Source: Flavobacteriaceae bacterium (lineage in GTDB: Bacteria; Bacteroidota; Bacteroidia; Flavobacteriales; Flavobacteriaceae). Taken from it: a stretch of DNA of 54,210 bases. The stretch covers positions 1 to 54,210 of the forward strand of contig CANBOV010000007.1 of the NCBI GenBank assembly GCA_947371275.1. Reading direction: 5' to 3'. Of this stretch, positions 45,868 to 54,088 are shown in pieces; the first letter of the stretch is position 1, and every line of letters begins with the position of its first letter. A model generated the notes under the pieces. It did not search any database, was not told the DNA's origin, and worked only from the letters and a program-made list of their open reading frames with translations. A program made the translations under genes and the position numbers.

Positions 45868-46824
45868 TTATAGTACTTCTGTAAAAACCCTATTTACCCA
45901 GTGATTAAGAGTGTATTTTTGATAGATACGATCCGGAATAGGATGATAGTCCGAAGTTAAAAAGGATTTAGGTATTTCAATCGACTCCTGATTGATAATC
46001 AAAATGTTCTGAGGGTCGTAAAAATCATAATGAGCAATATCAGGATTATTCGTGATGATTTTTTTATGCAAGCCCATCGCCTCAAAAACTCTAAAGGTCA
46101 ATCCTCGGTGTTTGCTGATGACTCCTAAGTCCAACATGCAAACCGATTGCTTTAACAATACTTTTATGTCCTCAAGTGACATCGGTTCTCTAATGATCGA
46201 AACCAAACCGGCATCAGCTACCTTTTTCTTAGTTTTAATGATGATATTATAGTTGAGGTTTTGCTGTTTTAAAATTGCCGCTATTTTTACTAATAGAGGA
46301 AAACGTTGTCTATCGTGACTGGTAATGTTAAATACACTGTATTGAAAATGGGTGTCAGCTTCAGGCAATGGCTGTTCGTCATAAATGAAATTGGTTATCG
46401 ATTCAAACCCAAATTCCTTACAATCATTTGGCTCAAAACTAAAAATTTCATCAAAGTACGGAACGGTTTTTAGCATTTTAGGAAAACGATGAACCCCATC
46501 AAAGAAATAGGATTTAAAATGAAGTGTTTGGCTTTTGAGCTGCTTCAAAGTCGTTTCAGAAAGATGATCAGGACGAACCACAAGCGTCACATCAAATGTT
46601 TGATCTCCTATGACGTCCTGTATATAGTTGTCTCGATAGGCAAACTTCACATCCTTCCCGATGCGCTTCAAAAAGAAATTAGAAATCTTGGTCAGTAGGC
46701 TAGTATACTTATAAACCGGTATATGAATGTCAGTGACTGCAATACCCGGTTTCGTTCTTAAATGATCTGCTACCTTTTCCATGTAGCCCATATATTCTGG
46801 TGCAATGATCAATACCTTCTTCAT
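45868..46824 (-). CDS. Putative glycosyltransferase (CgeB-like C-terminal domain)
   Basis: A 318-residue protein. The N-terminus (KKVLIIAPEYMGYMEKVADHLRT) and the C-terminal KHRGLTFRVFEAMGLHKKIITNNPDIAHYDFYDPQNILII, resembling the nucleotide-sugar site of CgeB/GT-B enzymes, suggest a glycosyltransferase. No classical family motif is complete, so the call is moderate. It is the first of two minus-strand genes in the cluster and is preceded by a good promoter. Confidence 0.65.
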   Translation of the reverse strand: MKKVLIIAPEYMGYMEKVADHLRTKPGIAVTDIHIPVYKYTSLLTKISNFFLKRIGKDVKFAYRDNYIQDVIGDQTFDVTLVVRPDHLSETTLKQLKSQTLHFKSYFFDGVHRFPKMLKTVPYFDEIFSFEPNDCKEFGFESITNFIYDEQPLPEADTHFQYSVFNITSHDRQRFPLLVKIAAILKQQNLNYNIIIKTKKKVADAGLVSIIREPMSLEDIKVLLKQSVCMLDLGVISKHRGLTFRVFEAMGLHKKIITNNPDIAHYDFYDPQNILIINQESIEIPKSFLTSDYHPIPDRIYQKYTLNHWVNRVFTEVL

Positions 46825-46867
46825 ACGTTGAATTCAGAGAATCTATCCCGATTCTTTATATCGTGGG

Positions 46868-46898
46868 CTAAAATACAAAGTATTTGACTAGCCTCAAA
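46868..46898 (-). promoter_or_regulatory. Promoter of the CgeB-like gene
   Basis: The minus strand reads TTTG (plus CAAA at 46895-46898), a 19-nt spacer, then TATTTTAG (plus CTAAAATA at 46868-46875). Confidence 0.5.
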
Positions 46899-46906
46899 CA
46901 TAACCA

Positions 46907-46937
46907 TTTATTTAATAAGCAAAATAGTGTATTTTTG
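46907..46937 (+). promoter_or_regulatory. Promoter of the second GT2 gene
   Basis: TTTA at 46907-46910, a 19-nt spacer, TATTTTTG at 46930-46937. Confidence 0.45.
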
Positions 46938-46957
46938 GAGTCACAAATTTTTTGAAA

Positions 46958-47707
46958 ATGGCTATCAGTGGTTTGGTTATTACGTTTAATGAAGAAAAAA
47001 ATATTGGTAAATGCATTGATGCACTCTTTAAAGTGTGTGATGAAGTCATTGTTGTAGATTCCTTAAGCAAAGATAAAACCGTGGAAATTGCTACAGCCAA
47101 AGGAGCTACGGTAATCTCTCAAGCTTTTTTAGGTGATGGTCCTCAACGTACCCATGGCATACCCTTTTGTAAAAATGATTGGATACTAAACCTTGATGCC
47201 GATGAGTTTTTAGATGACGATGCCCAAGAATTCATACTTAAAGAAAAGTACTTAATAGGAAATTACGATGCCTTCAGCTTCCGAGTAAAAAACTACTTAG
47301 CCGATAAACTTATTGATTTTGCCGGCTGGTATCCAGACCACAAAGTGCGTTTCTTTAATAAGGTAACCGCTGGTCCTTCAGAGTCCAAAGTACACCAAAA
47401 GATTATAGCCCAAAACGAAAGAAGAGTATCCGTACATATTCTTCATTATGGTTGGGATTCTTTAGAACAAATTATTTCTAAAAAGAACCAATATTCTGGC
47501 TGGCATGCTCAACAATTATACAATCAAGGCAAAAGAGTCAATGCATTCAAACCCGTTTTAAACGGAACCGTTTCTTTTGTACGCTGTTATTTCTTTAAAA
47601 AAGGATTTCTTAATGGAATCGATGGCCTTAGTATTTCCATGATACAAGCCTTTTTCTCTTATATGAAATACGCCAAACTCATCAAGATTCAAAAAGCAAA
47701 CCAATAA
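46958..47707 (+). CDS. Glycosyltransferase family 2 (WaaE/KdtX-like)
   Basis: A 249-residue GT-A enzyme. The N-terminus SGLVITFNEEKNIGKCIDAL, VDSLSKDKTVEIA and LNLDADEFLD (metal-binding DAD) are typical of the LPS core glucosyltransferase (WaaE/KdtX) branch. The central VHQKI.. and SVHILHYGWDS motifs also fit. The ORF can be read from a TTG two codons upstream (46952); ATG 46958 is chosen because it follows the promoter and matches usual N-termini. It is convergent with the LTA-synthase-like gene, 1 nt apart. Confidence 0.88.
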   Translation: MAISGLVITFNEEKNIGKCIDALFKVCDEVIVVDSLSKDKTVEIATAKGATVISQAFLGDGPQRTHGIPFCKNDWILNLDADEFLDDDAQEFILKEKYLIGNYDAFSFRVKNYLADKLIDFAGWYPDHKVRFFNKVTAGPSESKVHQKIIAQNERRVSVHILHYGWDSLEQIISKKNQYSGWHAQQLYNQGKRVNAFKPVLNGTVSFVRCYFFKKGFLNGIDGLSISMIQAFFSYMKYAKLIKIQKANQ

Positions 47708-47708
47708 T

Positions 47709-49580
47709 TTAGTGGACCGTTAATTTATCGGCAATCATGCGCTCGTTAAAGGATTGTAAGTAGGCTTTAATGAATTGCGTCATTTCAGCCGAACGCGATT
47801 TGTCTTTGTCCAACAAATTGTTTCGCAACATTTCATCCGCTTTAAAGTTGTACAATCCTATTGCTTTCTGCCCGTCAAAGGCCAAATAATAGTCATCTTT
47901 AATCAAATGGTAAATGTTGTCCAAATAATAGACAACAAAATTTTTATCTGAACTAAAGGGCTTTCCATAGGTCACGACTTGATCATTTATTTTTAAGTAA
48001 TCCAAGATACTAGGCAACACATCTATTTGTTGGAAGTTTTTCTCATTTACCCCCTTAAAACTGGGATTAGAGGGGTCAAAAAATAGGATCGGAATTCTAA
48101 ATTTACCCACATTAGTGCGGTATTTGTCTGCCGATGGTTCTGCACAGGTATGATCCGCTACAATGACAAATAACGTGTTAGTATACCAAGATTCCTTTTG
48201 AGCCGATTTAAAAAACTGACGTAAGGAATAATCTGTATATCCAATGCTTTCTTGTATTTTCCTACTCCCCTTAAGGAATTTTCCTTTGTATTTTTTTGGA
48301 ACGGTATAAGGATTGTGCGATGAAATACTAAAAAGAGTGCTGAAAAAAGGCTCCTTAAAACTCGTTAGTTTTCTATTAAAAAACTGCATATAATCTTCGT
48401 CAAAAATTCCCCAAACACCATCAAATGCTGGTGGTCCTACATATTCGTTTTTACCATAATACTGATCAAATCCTGCTACTTTACAATATTGATCAAAGTT
48501 CTGACTACCATTAAAGGCTCCATGGAAAAACGAAGTGCTATACCCTTGCTTTTTCATGATTTTAGGCAAACTATACACTTTGTTAAGGGAATACCCAGAG
48601 GAGATTAATGGAGTATTCATCAAACTAGGAATACTAGATAGGGTAGAAGGTACCGCATCGATTGATACTTTTCCATTCGCAAATCCATTTTTAAAATAAT
48701 ACGATTGTGTGGCTAATGAATCAATAAAAGGAGTTATTCCTTGATGTAAATTTTCATCTCCAAAACTTTCCAATATAAAAATAACCACATTTTTCTTAAT
48801 AGGCTTTTCGGTAGTAGACGATACATAAACAGGATTGAAGATGCGATTCAATACCTTCTCACTATAAAATTTAGGGTCGGTCAAGGTTTCTTTACTACCA
48901 GCCGTTTTCATTATGCTAAAAGGGGTATTCAATACCAATGCGGCATTACCTAAAGAAGAATAATTAATTGCATCTACGATACGAATGGGTTTTTCTCCCC
49001 AGCCGCCTCGAGCCATTAATAGACCAACGCCTAAGGATAACACCATAATGCCAATCTGCTTAGAAATAGCCTTAACCGTTAGTTGCTCCAAAGGGAATAT
49101 AATTCTAGGCTTCGATAATAAACGCCAAAACAACAGAGCGATAAGAATGAAAAACACAAATTGATACCAAAATTCTTGTAAAAACGACAGCATCAATCCT
49201 CCTATTTCATGTTCCATCCCTTTAGCAGTAATCAAACCAAAGGAACTGCGTCTCCCCGTGAATTTATAGTATTCTAAATCCACAAAATTAGTAGCAATAA
49301 AGACAAGATTCACTGTATAGAATCCTATTTTCAATCCATGTTGATAGCCTTTTTTATAGATAAATTGAGCTGGAAATAAATGGAGTAGAATAAAGGCTAA
49401 ATTGATAAAGCCTATAGCCGATAAGTCAAATAAGGCGCCACCCAAAAAGGTCTTTACATCCAAATTCGTAAAGCTACTTCGGTTAAATAGCAAAAACAAG
49501 ATTCTGCTAAATTGATAAATAATAAATAGTATAAAAAGTCTCCTAAAAAGTAATTTTAATAATCGCTTGTAGTTAAACAT
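47709..49580 (-). CDS. LTA synthase/sulfatase-like membrane phosphotransferase
   Basis: A 623-residue protein: about five membrane segments (10-230), then a sulfatase-fold domain from about 258 (NVVIFILESFGDE). The predicted nucleophile lies in SIDAVPST; metal ligands include the Glu of ILESF and later FSISSHNPY and IVADHTC. Members transfer phosphoglycerol or phosphoethanolamine to glycans, or act as hydrolases; the gene's place in a glycan cluster supports a surface-glycan decoration role. It is 20 nt from dapD on the same strand but probably unrelated in function. Confidence 0.82.
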   Translation of the reverse strand: MFNYKRLLKLLFRRLFILFIIYQFSRILFLLFNRSSFTNLDVKTFLGGALFDLSAIGFINLAFILLHLFPAQFIYKKGYQHGLKIGFYTVNLVFIATNFVDLEYYKFTGRRSSFGLITAKGMEHEIGGLMLSFLQEFWYQFVFFILIALLFWRLLSKPRIIFPLEQLTVKAISKQIGIMVLSLGVGLLMARGGWGEKPIRIVDAINYSSLGNAALVLNTPFSIMKTAGSKETLTDPKFYSEKVLNRIFNPVYVSSTTEKPIKKNVVIFILESFGDENLHQGITPFIDSLATQSYYFKNGFANGKVSIDAVPSTLSSIPSLMNTPLISSGYSLNKVYSLPKIMKKQGYSTSFFHGAFNGSQNFDQYCKVAGFDQYYGKNEYVGPPAFDGVWGIFDEDYMQFFNRKLTSFKEPFFSTLFSISSHNPYTVPKKYKGKFLKGSRKIQESIGYTDYSLRQFFKSAQKESWYTNTLFVIVADHTCAEPSADKYRTNVGKFRIPILFFDPSNPSFKGVNEKNFQQIDVLPSILDYLKINDQVVTYGKPFSSDKNFVVYYLDNIYHLIKDDYYLAFDGQKAIGLYNFKADEMLRNNLLDKDKSRSAEMTQFIKAYLQSFNERMIADKLTVH

Positions 49581-49600
49581 CTTTAGATTTTAGAAATAAA

Positions 49601-50416
49601 TTAAACAGCGACATCATATTCTCTCAAAGCATTGTTGAGTGATGTTTTTAAATCAGTAGATGGCTTGCGAGTTCCAATAATCAAAGCACAAGGAACTTGA
49701 AAGTCTCCAGCAGCAAAGGATTTAGTATAACTTCCAGGAATCACTACCGAACGGGCCGGAACAAAACCTTTATATTCAATTGGCTCACTCCCCGTAACAT
49801 CAATGATTTTAGTGGAGGCTGTCAAACATACATTGGCTCCCAATACCGCTTCTTTCTCTACACGAACTCCTTCTACTACGATGCAGCGCGAACCAATAAA
49901 GGCACCGTCTTCAATAATCACAGGGGCAGCTTGCAAGGGTTCTAAAACACCGCCAATACCCACTCCTCCCGATAGATGGACGTCTTTGCCTATTTGGGCA
50001 CAACTGCCCACTGTAGCCCAAGTATCCACCATTGTGCCTTCATCTACATAAGCACCTATGTTCACATAACTTGGCATTAAAATAACGCCTTTAGAGATAT
50101 AGGCTCCATAACGTGCGGTAGCCGGTGGAACCACTCGTATACCCTTATCAGAATATCCGGTTTTCAATAACATTTTGTCGTGATATTCAAAAATACCCGC
50201 TTCCCAGGTCTCCATTTTTTGAATAGGGAAGTACATAACTACCGCCTTTTTCACCCATTCATTAACTTGCCATCCTGTCGGCGTAGGCTCAGCCACACGC
50301 AAAGTGCCTGCATCCAACAAAGCGATAACTTCTCTTATAGCATTTGTAGTAACTTCTTCTTGTAACAAAGCACGGTTATCCCATGCTGTTTCTATAATAT
50401 TTTGGAGTGTGATCAT
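49601..50416 (-). CDS. dapD: Tetrahydrodipicolinate N-succinyltransferase
   Basis: A 271-residue acyltransferase that succinylates tetrahydrodipicolinate in lysine and diaminopimelate synthesis. The C-terminal left-handed beta-helix hexapeptide pattern runs from ISKGVILMPSYVNIGAYVDEGTMVDTWATVG to about GSRCIVVEGVRVEKEAVLGANV. The N-terminal DWQVNEWVKKAV-like segment (GWQVNEWVKKAVVMYF) and the conserved WEAGIFEYHDKM are family traits. It has a consensus promoter upstream and a leader of about 10 nt. Confidence 0.96.
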   Translation of the reverse strand: MITLQNIIETAWDNRALLQEEVTTNAIREVIALLDAGTLRVAEPTPTGWQVNEWVKKAVVMYFPIQKMETWEAGIFEYHDKMLLKTGYSDKGIRVVPPATARYGAYISKGVILMPSYVNIGAYVDEGTMVDTWATVGSCAQIGKDVHLSGGVGIGGVLEPLQAAPVIIEDGAFIGSRCIVVEGVRVEKEAVLGANVCLTASTKIIDVTGSEPIEYKGFVPARSVVIPGSYTKSFAAGDFQVPCALIIGTRKPSTDLKTSLNNALREYDVAV

Positions 50417-50432
50417 GATTTTTGAATTTGAG

Positions 50433-50464
50433 CAAATATAGGAGCATTTTTAGAAAGTAACAAA
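50433..50464 (-). promoter_or_regulatory. dapD promoter
   Basis: On the minus strand TTTG (plus CAAA at 50461-50464), a 20-nt spacer and TATATTTG (plus CAAATATA at 50433-50440), an exact consensus. Confidence 0.72.
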
Positions 50465-50531
50465 GCATTTTTGTCCGACTTTACATTCTCAAAATATTGT
50501 TAAAACGCAAAGATTTCTGTTTTAGAATAAG

Positions 50532-50539
50532 TAAGTTTG
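50532..50539 (+). promoter_or_regulatory. Candidate -7 box of the NlpE-META gene
   Basis: TAAGTTTG at 50532-50539, 34 nt before the ATG; the -33 element is weak. Confidence 0.45.
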
Positions 50540-50572
50540 TCAACGTGCTGTCCTAACCATTAAAAGTAGCGT

Positions 50573-51466
50573 ATGTATAAAAAAACGGTTCTAGTCTTAG
50601 CCCTATTGGCACTGTTGACGGGTTGCCAAAAACAAACTAAAGAAGATCACCAAGCCAAAACCGCAACCCAATCCATTGGAATAGCTCATGCCAATAAGTT
50701 GTTTAATTATCAAGGTAGCTACAAAGGGGTGTTGCCATGCTCCGACTGTGAAGGCATTGAAATGTGCGTCACTCTAAACGAAAATGCAACCTACGCCATA
50801 AAATCACAATACCTAGGTAAAGGCAATAAAATCTTCGAACAACATGGTACCTTTTCTTGGAACAAATCAGGAAGCATAGTTGTTTTCGACAATATAGACA
50901 ATGCACCCAATCAATACGCGGTAGGAAAAAATACGCTTACCCAACTTGACCTTGAAGGGAAATTAATAACAGGAAGCACAGGAAATCACTATTTGCTGAC
51001 CAAACAAAAAGCAACCATAGAATCTACTGCTACACCCGAACTTGAAAAACCTGTAGTCAATCTAAATAATAAAATAGTATCCCAAACGGTTATCAAACAA
51101 GTGAACCCAGCAGTCGGCAAAGTGACCCTAGCCGAAACCAAATGGAAACTAATCCAACTCTACGGCAAAAAAGTCAAACACCGCAACAACACACCTGTAT
51201 GTACACTAAAACTCAATTCCAAAGATGGTCGTTTCAGTGCCTATGCGGGCTGTAATACCCTTGGAGGGAACTATGTGATGCCTTCAACCGCCGCAATTTC
51301 TTTTTCCAATTCCATCTCAACCATGATGGTTTGCGATAAAATGGATACCGAAAGACGCTTTTCCAAAATGCTGGGCGAAACAGAATCATATACCTTACAA
51401 GACAACATTCTCCAACTCAAAAAAGGGAAGAAAGAAGTTTTAGCTACCTTTGTACCCTCAAAATAA
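50573..51466 (+). CDS. Lipoprotein with NlpE and META domains
   Basis: A 297-residue protein with a lipoprotein signal ending LLTGC (Cys about 18). Residues about 45-140 (YQGSYKGVLPCSDCEGIEMCVTLNENATY) match the NlpE N-terminal domain, including the CxxC pair linked to envelope-stress and copper sensing in E. coli. Residues about 185-297 (KWKLIQLYGKKV, FSAYAGCNTLGGNY, SISTMMVCD) form a META/HslJ-like domain. It is probably in the outer membrane facing the periplasm. It is 8 nt from ruvX, so co-transcription is likely. Confidence 0.87.
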   Translation: MYKKTVLVLALLALLTGCQKQTKEDHQAKTATQSIGIAHANKLFNYQGSYKGVLPCSDCEGIEMCVTLNENATYAIKSQYLGKGNKIFEQHGTFSWNKSGSIVVFDNIDNAPNQYAVGKNTLTQLDLEGKLITGSTGNHYLLTKQKATIESTATPELEKPVVNLNNKIVSQTVIKQVNPAVGKVTLAETKWKLIQLYGKKVKHRNNTPVCTLKLNSKDGRFSAYAGCNTLGGNYVMPSTAAISFSNSISTMMVCDKMDTERRFSKMLGETESYTLQDNILQLKKGKKEVLATFVPSK

Positions 51467-51474
51467 TAGTCCAA

Positions 51475-51891
51475 ATGCCCAGAATACTTGCCATTGATTA
51501 CGGAATGAAACGTACAGGCTTAGCCGTGACCGATGAACTGCAAATCATCGCCTCGGGCTTAACTACCATTCCTTCCGATACTGCTATTGCTTTTCTTAAA
51601 GATTATTTCTCCAAAGAAAACGTGGCCAAAGTATTGATTGGCGAACCCAAACAAATGAATGGACAACCGTCCGAAAGTACCCCCATAATTGAAAAGTTTG
51701 TGGCCGATTTTACCTCCGCCTTCCCCCATATGAATATCGTCAGGGTAGACGAACGCTTTACCTCCAAAATGGCTTTTCAAACCATGATTGATAGCGGACT
51801 CTCAAAGAAACAACGTCAAAATAAAGGCTTGGTAGACGAAATTGCCGCTACCATACTCCTCCAAGATTATTTGACTCGTAAAATGATTTAA
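51475..51891 (+). CDS. ruvX: Holliday junction resolvase-like RNase RuvX/YqgF
   Basis: A 138-residue RNase H-fold protein that trims pre-16S rRNA and has been proposed to resolve Holliday junctions. Conserved metal-binding segments: LAIDYGMKRTG, LIGEPKQMNGQ, VDERFTSKMA and the final DEIAATILLQDYL. Length is normal. It starts 8 nt after the lipoprotein stop and precedes def by 62 nt. Confidence 0.95.
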   Translation: MPRILAIDYGMKRTGLAVTDELQIIASGLTTIPSDTAIAFLKDYFSKENVAKVLIGEPKQMNGQPSESTPIIEKFVADFTSAFPHMNIVRVDERFTSKMAFQTMIDSGLSKKQRQNKGLVDEIAATILLQDYLTRKMI

Positions 51892-51897
51892 TTTCCT

Positions 51898-51905
51898 TAT
51901 TTTTG
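51898..51905 (+). promoter_or_regulatory. Candidate -7 box of def
   Basis: TATTTTTG at 51898-51905, 48 nt before the def ATG; TTTG at 51870-51873 is 24 nt upstream, slightly long. Confidence 0.4.
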
Positions 51906-51953
51906 CCACCCGAGACCAATGGTCGAATTGTATGAAATAATAAATTAGCTAAA

Positions 51954-52541
51954 ATGATTATTCCTATTTACGGATATGGTGAACCGGTTTTGCGACAAGT
52001 AGGTGTCGATATTACACCCGAATATCCCAATTTAAAAGAAGTGATAGCCAACATGTACGATACCATGTACAATGCTTATGGGGTGGGTTTAGCCGCACCA
52101 CAAGTCGGTCTCGCTATTCGATTGTTTGTAATTGATACAGAACCCTTCAGTGACAGCGATGACCTTTCCAAAGACGAACAAGAACAGTTAAAAGGGTTCA
52201 AACAAACCTTCATCAATGCAACGATGCTCAAAGAAGAAGGGGAAGAATGGGGCTTTAACGAAGGTTGCCTTAGCATTCCAGACGTGCGCGAAGACGTCTA
52301 CCGCAACGAAAAAATTACCATTGAATATTACGACGAAGAGTTCATGAAGAAAACCGAAGTGTTTGATGGTCTTATCGCTCGCGTAATCCAACACGAATAC
52401 GACCACATCGAAGGGATACTCTTTACTGATAAAATCTCCATGTTGAAAAAAACACTCATCAAGAAAAAACTGCAAAATATCATGGAAGGAAAATCCCGTC
52501 CTGATTATAAAATGAAATTTGCCAATAAAAAAGGAAGGTAA
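51954..52541 (+). CDS. def: Peptide deformylase
   Basis: A 195-residue metalloenzyme that removes the N-formyl group from nascent proteins. All three motifs are intact: GVGLAAPQVG, EGCLSIP (Cys ligand) and QHEYDHIEG (HExxH with both His ligands and the catalytic Glu). Insert DSDDLSKDEQEQLKGF between motifs 1 and 2 is common in Bacteroidota. Downstream of ruvX and upstream of the DUF5606 gene. Confidence 0.97.
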   Translation: MIIPIYGYGEPVLRQVGVDITPEYPNLKEVIANMYDTMYNAYGVGLAAPQVGLAIRLFVIDTEPFSDSDDLSKDEQEQLKGFKQTFINATMLKEEGEEWGFNEGCLSIPDVREDVYRNEKITIEYYDEEFMKKTEVFDGLIARVIQHEYDHIEGILFTDKISMLKKTLIKKKLQNIMEGKSRPDYKMKFANKKGR

Positions 52542-52568
52542 TTTTCTAGTAGCAACTAAACATTTAAA

Positions 52569-52576
52569 TATATTTG
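52569..52576 (+). promoter_or_regulatory. Candidate -7 box of the DUF5606 gene
   Basis: TATATTTG at 52569-52576 is an exact consensus, 22 nt before the ATG; TTTC at 52543-52546 (22-nt spacer) is a weak -33 element. Confidence 0.55.
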
Positions 52577-52598
52577 TCCCTTAAATGACCATAAAACA

Positions 52599-53129
52599 AT
52601 GAACGTAGAAAAAATATTAGCCATCGCAGGTAAACCAGGTTTATTCGAATTAAAATTACAAACCCGCTCAGGATTCTTAGCCGAATCTTTACTAGACGGA
52701 AAAAAAATTACCGTAGGTATGAGAAGCAATGTTAGCTTACTTTCTGAAATCTCTATGTATACCTATAGCGAAGAAAAACCCTTGGTTGAAATCATGAGAG
52801 CCATCGCTATCAAAGAAAATGAAGGACCTACCGCCGTTTCACACAAAGACGACAATGCTAAGCTAATCTCCTACTTCAAAGAAATCTTACCCGATTACGA
52901 CGAAGATCGTGTATACGCCTCCGACATCAAAAAACTAATCAACTGGTACAACATCCTTCAAGCAAAAGGAATGGTTTCCAAACTTGAACCTATCGTTGAA
53001 AACGCAGAAAGCGTTAAAGAACAAGTAGTAGAAGAGGTAAAGAAAGCAGAGAAAGCACCAAAAGCTCCAAAAGCACCCAAAGCCGACAAAGAAACTCCGG
53101 CCGAGAAGAAACCTAAAACTAAAAAATAG
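52599..53129 (+). CDS. DUF5606 domain protein with Lys/Pro/Ala tail
   Basis: A 176-residue protein. Residues 1-130 form the DUF5606 region (MNVEKILAIAGKPGLFELKLQTRSGFLAESLLDGKK ... YFKEILPDYDEDRVYASDIKKLINWYNILQ), seen mainly in Bacteroidota. The last 45 residues are a basic, low-complexity tail (KAPKAPKAPKADKETPAEKKPKTKK) of the type that binds nucleic acid. No enzymatic motif is visible. Function unknown. It lies downstream of def in a housekeeping cluster. Confidence 0.85.
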   Translation: MNVEKILAIAGKPGLFELKLQTRSGFLAESLLDGKKITVGMRSNVSLLSEISMYTYSEEKPLVEIMRAIAIKENEGPTAVSHKDDNAKLISYFKEILPDYDEDRVYASDIKKLINWYNILQAKGMVSKLEPIVENAESVKEQVVEEVKKAEKAPKAPKAPKADKETPAEKKPKTKK

Positions 53130-53152
53130 TTAATTACTTTCTAATAAATTAC

Positions 53153-53188
53153 AATCCTATTGCCGATTTTCGGTAATAGGATTTTTTA
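53153..53188 (+). terminator. Terminator after the DUF5606 gene
   Basis: AATCCTATTGCCGA (53153-53166), 3-nt loop, TCGGTAATAGGATT (53170-53183) with one wobble pair, followed by T's. Confidence 0.88.
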
Positions 53189-53210
53189 TTTTTACACAAA
53201 TCTCTTTGCT

Positions 53211-53984
53211 ATGAACACACGCCAACAACAATTGCAAGCCTTCAATCGCCTACTAGACATCATGGACGATTTGCGCGAAAAATGCCCTTGGGATAAAAAG
53301 CAAACCCTAGAAAGTCTTCGCCACCTCACCATAGAAGAAACCTATGAATTAGGTGATGCCATACTAGATAATGACCTACCCGAAATAAAAAAGGAACTTG
53401 GCGACCTCCTCCTGCACATCGTATTTTATGCCAAAATAGGCAGCGAAACTAATGATTTTGATATAGCTGACGTGGCTACTAGTATTTGTGACAAACTAAT
53501 TGACCGCCATCCCCATATCTATGGTGATGTAGTAGTGGCCGACGAAGAAGAAGTAAAGCAAAACTGGGAGAAACTCAAACTCAAAGAAGGCAAGAAGTCG
53601 GTCCTAGAAGGTGTGCCCAAAAGTCTTCCCGCACTAGTGAAAGCCAGCCGCATCCAAGATAAAGTAAAAGGTGTAGGCTTCGATTGGGAAGAACCTCACC
53701 AAGTCTGGGACAAAGTGCAAGAGGAATTAAACGAACTGCAGGTAGAAGTACAAGAAGGCAACCAAGATAAAATTGAAGCCGAATTCGGTGACGTACTCTT
53801 CTCCATGATCAACTACGCCCGCTTCCTAAAAGTAAACCCCGAAGATGCCTTAGAACGAACCAATAAAAAGTTCATCAAACGTTTCATGTACCTTGAAAGT
53901 AAAGCCGGCGAACTCGGCAAACCACTAATGGACATGACCCTAGCCGAAATGGACGTCTTCTGGGAAGAAGCCAAAAAAATGTAA
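53211..53984 (+). CDS. mazG: Nucleoside triphosphate pyrophosphohydrolase MazG
   Basis: A 257-residue protein with two MazG folds: the first with KCPWDKKQTLESLRHLTIEETYELGDAI and the metal-binding ELGDLLLHIVFYAKI, the second with QVWDKVQEELNELQVEV and EFGDVLFSMINYARF. It hydrolyses NTPs to NMP and pyrophosphate, probably clearing damaged nucleotides. The frame is open from 53160, but that start is inside the terminator hairpin; ATG 53211 (MNTRQQQLQAFNRLL) fits the family. It is followed by a tandem-repeat tract. Confidence 0.95.
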   Translation: MNTRQQQLQAFNRLLDIMDDLREKCPWDKKQTLESLRHLTIEETYELGDAILDNDLPEIKKELGDLLLHIVFYAKIGSETNDFDIADVATSICDKLIDRHPHIYGDVVVADEEEVKQNWEKLKLKEGKKSVLEGVPKSLPALVKASRIQDKVKGVGFDWEEPHQVWDKVQEELNELQVEVQEGNQDKIEAEFGDVLFSMINYARFLKVNPEDALERTNKKFIKRFMYLESKAGELGKPLMDMTLAEMDVFWEEAKKM

Positions 53985-53995
53985 AAAGGTCTATA

Positions 53996-54070
53996 AGTCT
54001 ATTATCTATTAGTCTATTATCTATTAGTCTATTATCTATTATCCACCAGTCTATTATCCACCAGTCTATT
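53996..54070. repeat. 15-bp tandem repeat tract
   Basis: AGTCTATTATCTATT occurs three times in a row (53996-54010, 54011-54025, 54026-54040), followed by ATCCACC, a variant AGTCTATTATCCACC (54048-54062) and a partial AGTCTATT. It lies between mazG and the permease start. Confidence 0.85.
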
Positions 54071-54088
54071 CTCTAACCAAACCAACCA

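Noticed and set aside
52389..52410. CACGAATACGAC resembles the dispersed AGCCACGAATAC repeat
   Set aside because: It encodes the catalytic HEYDH of peptide deformylase; the match stops at the codon-constrained part.
53996..54070. CRISPR array
   Set aside because: The units are contiguous 15-bp tandem repeats without unique spacers of constant length, and no cas genes are near.
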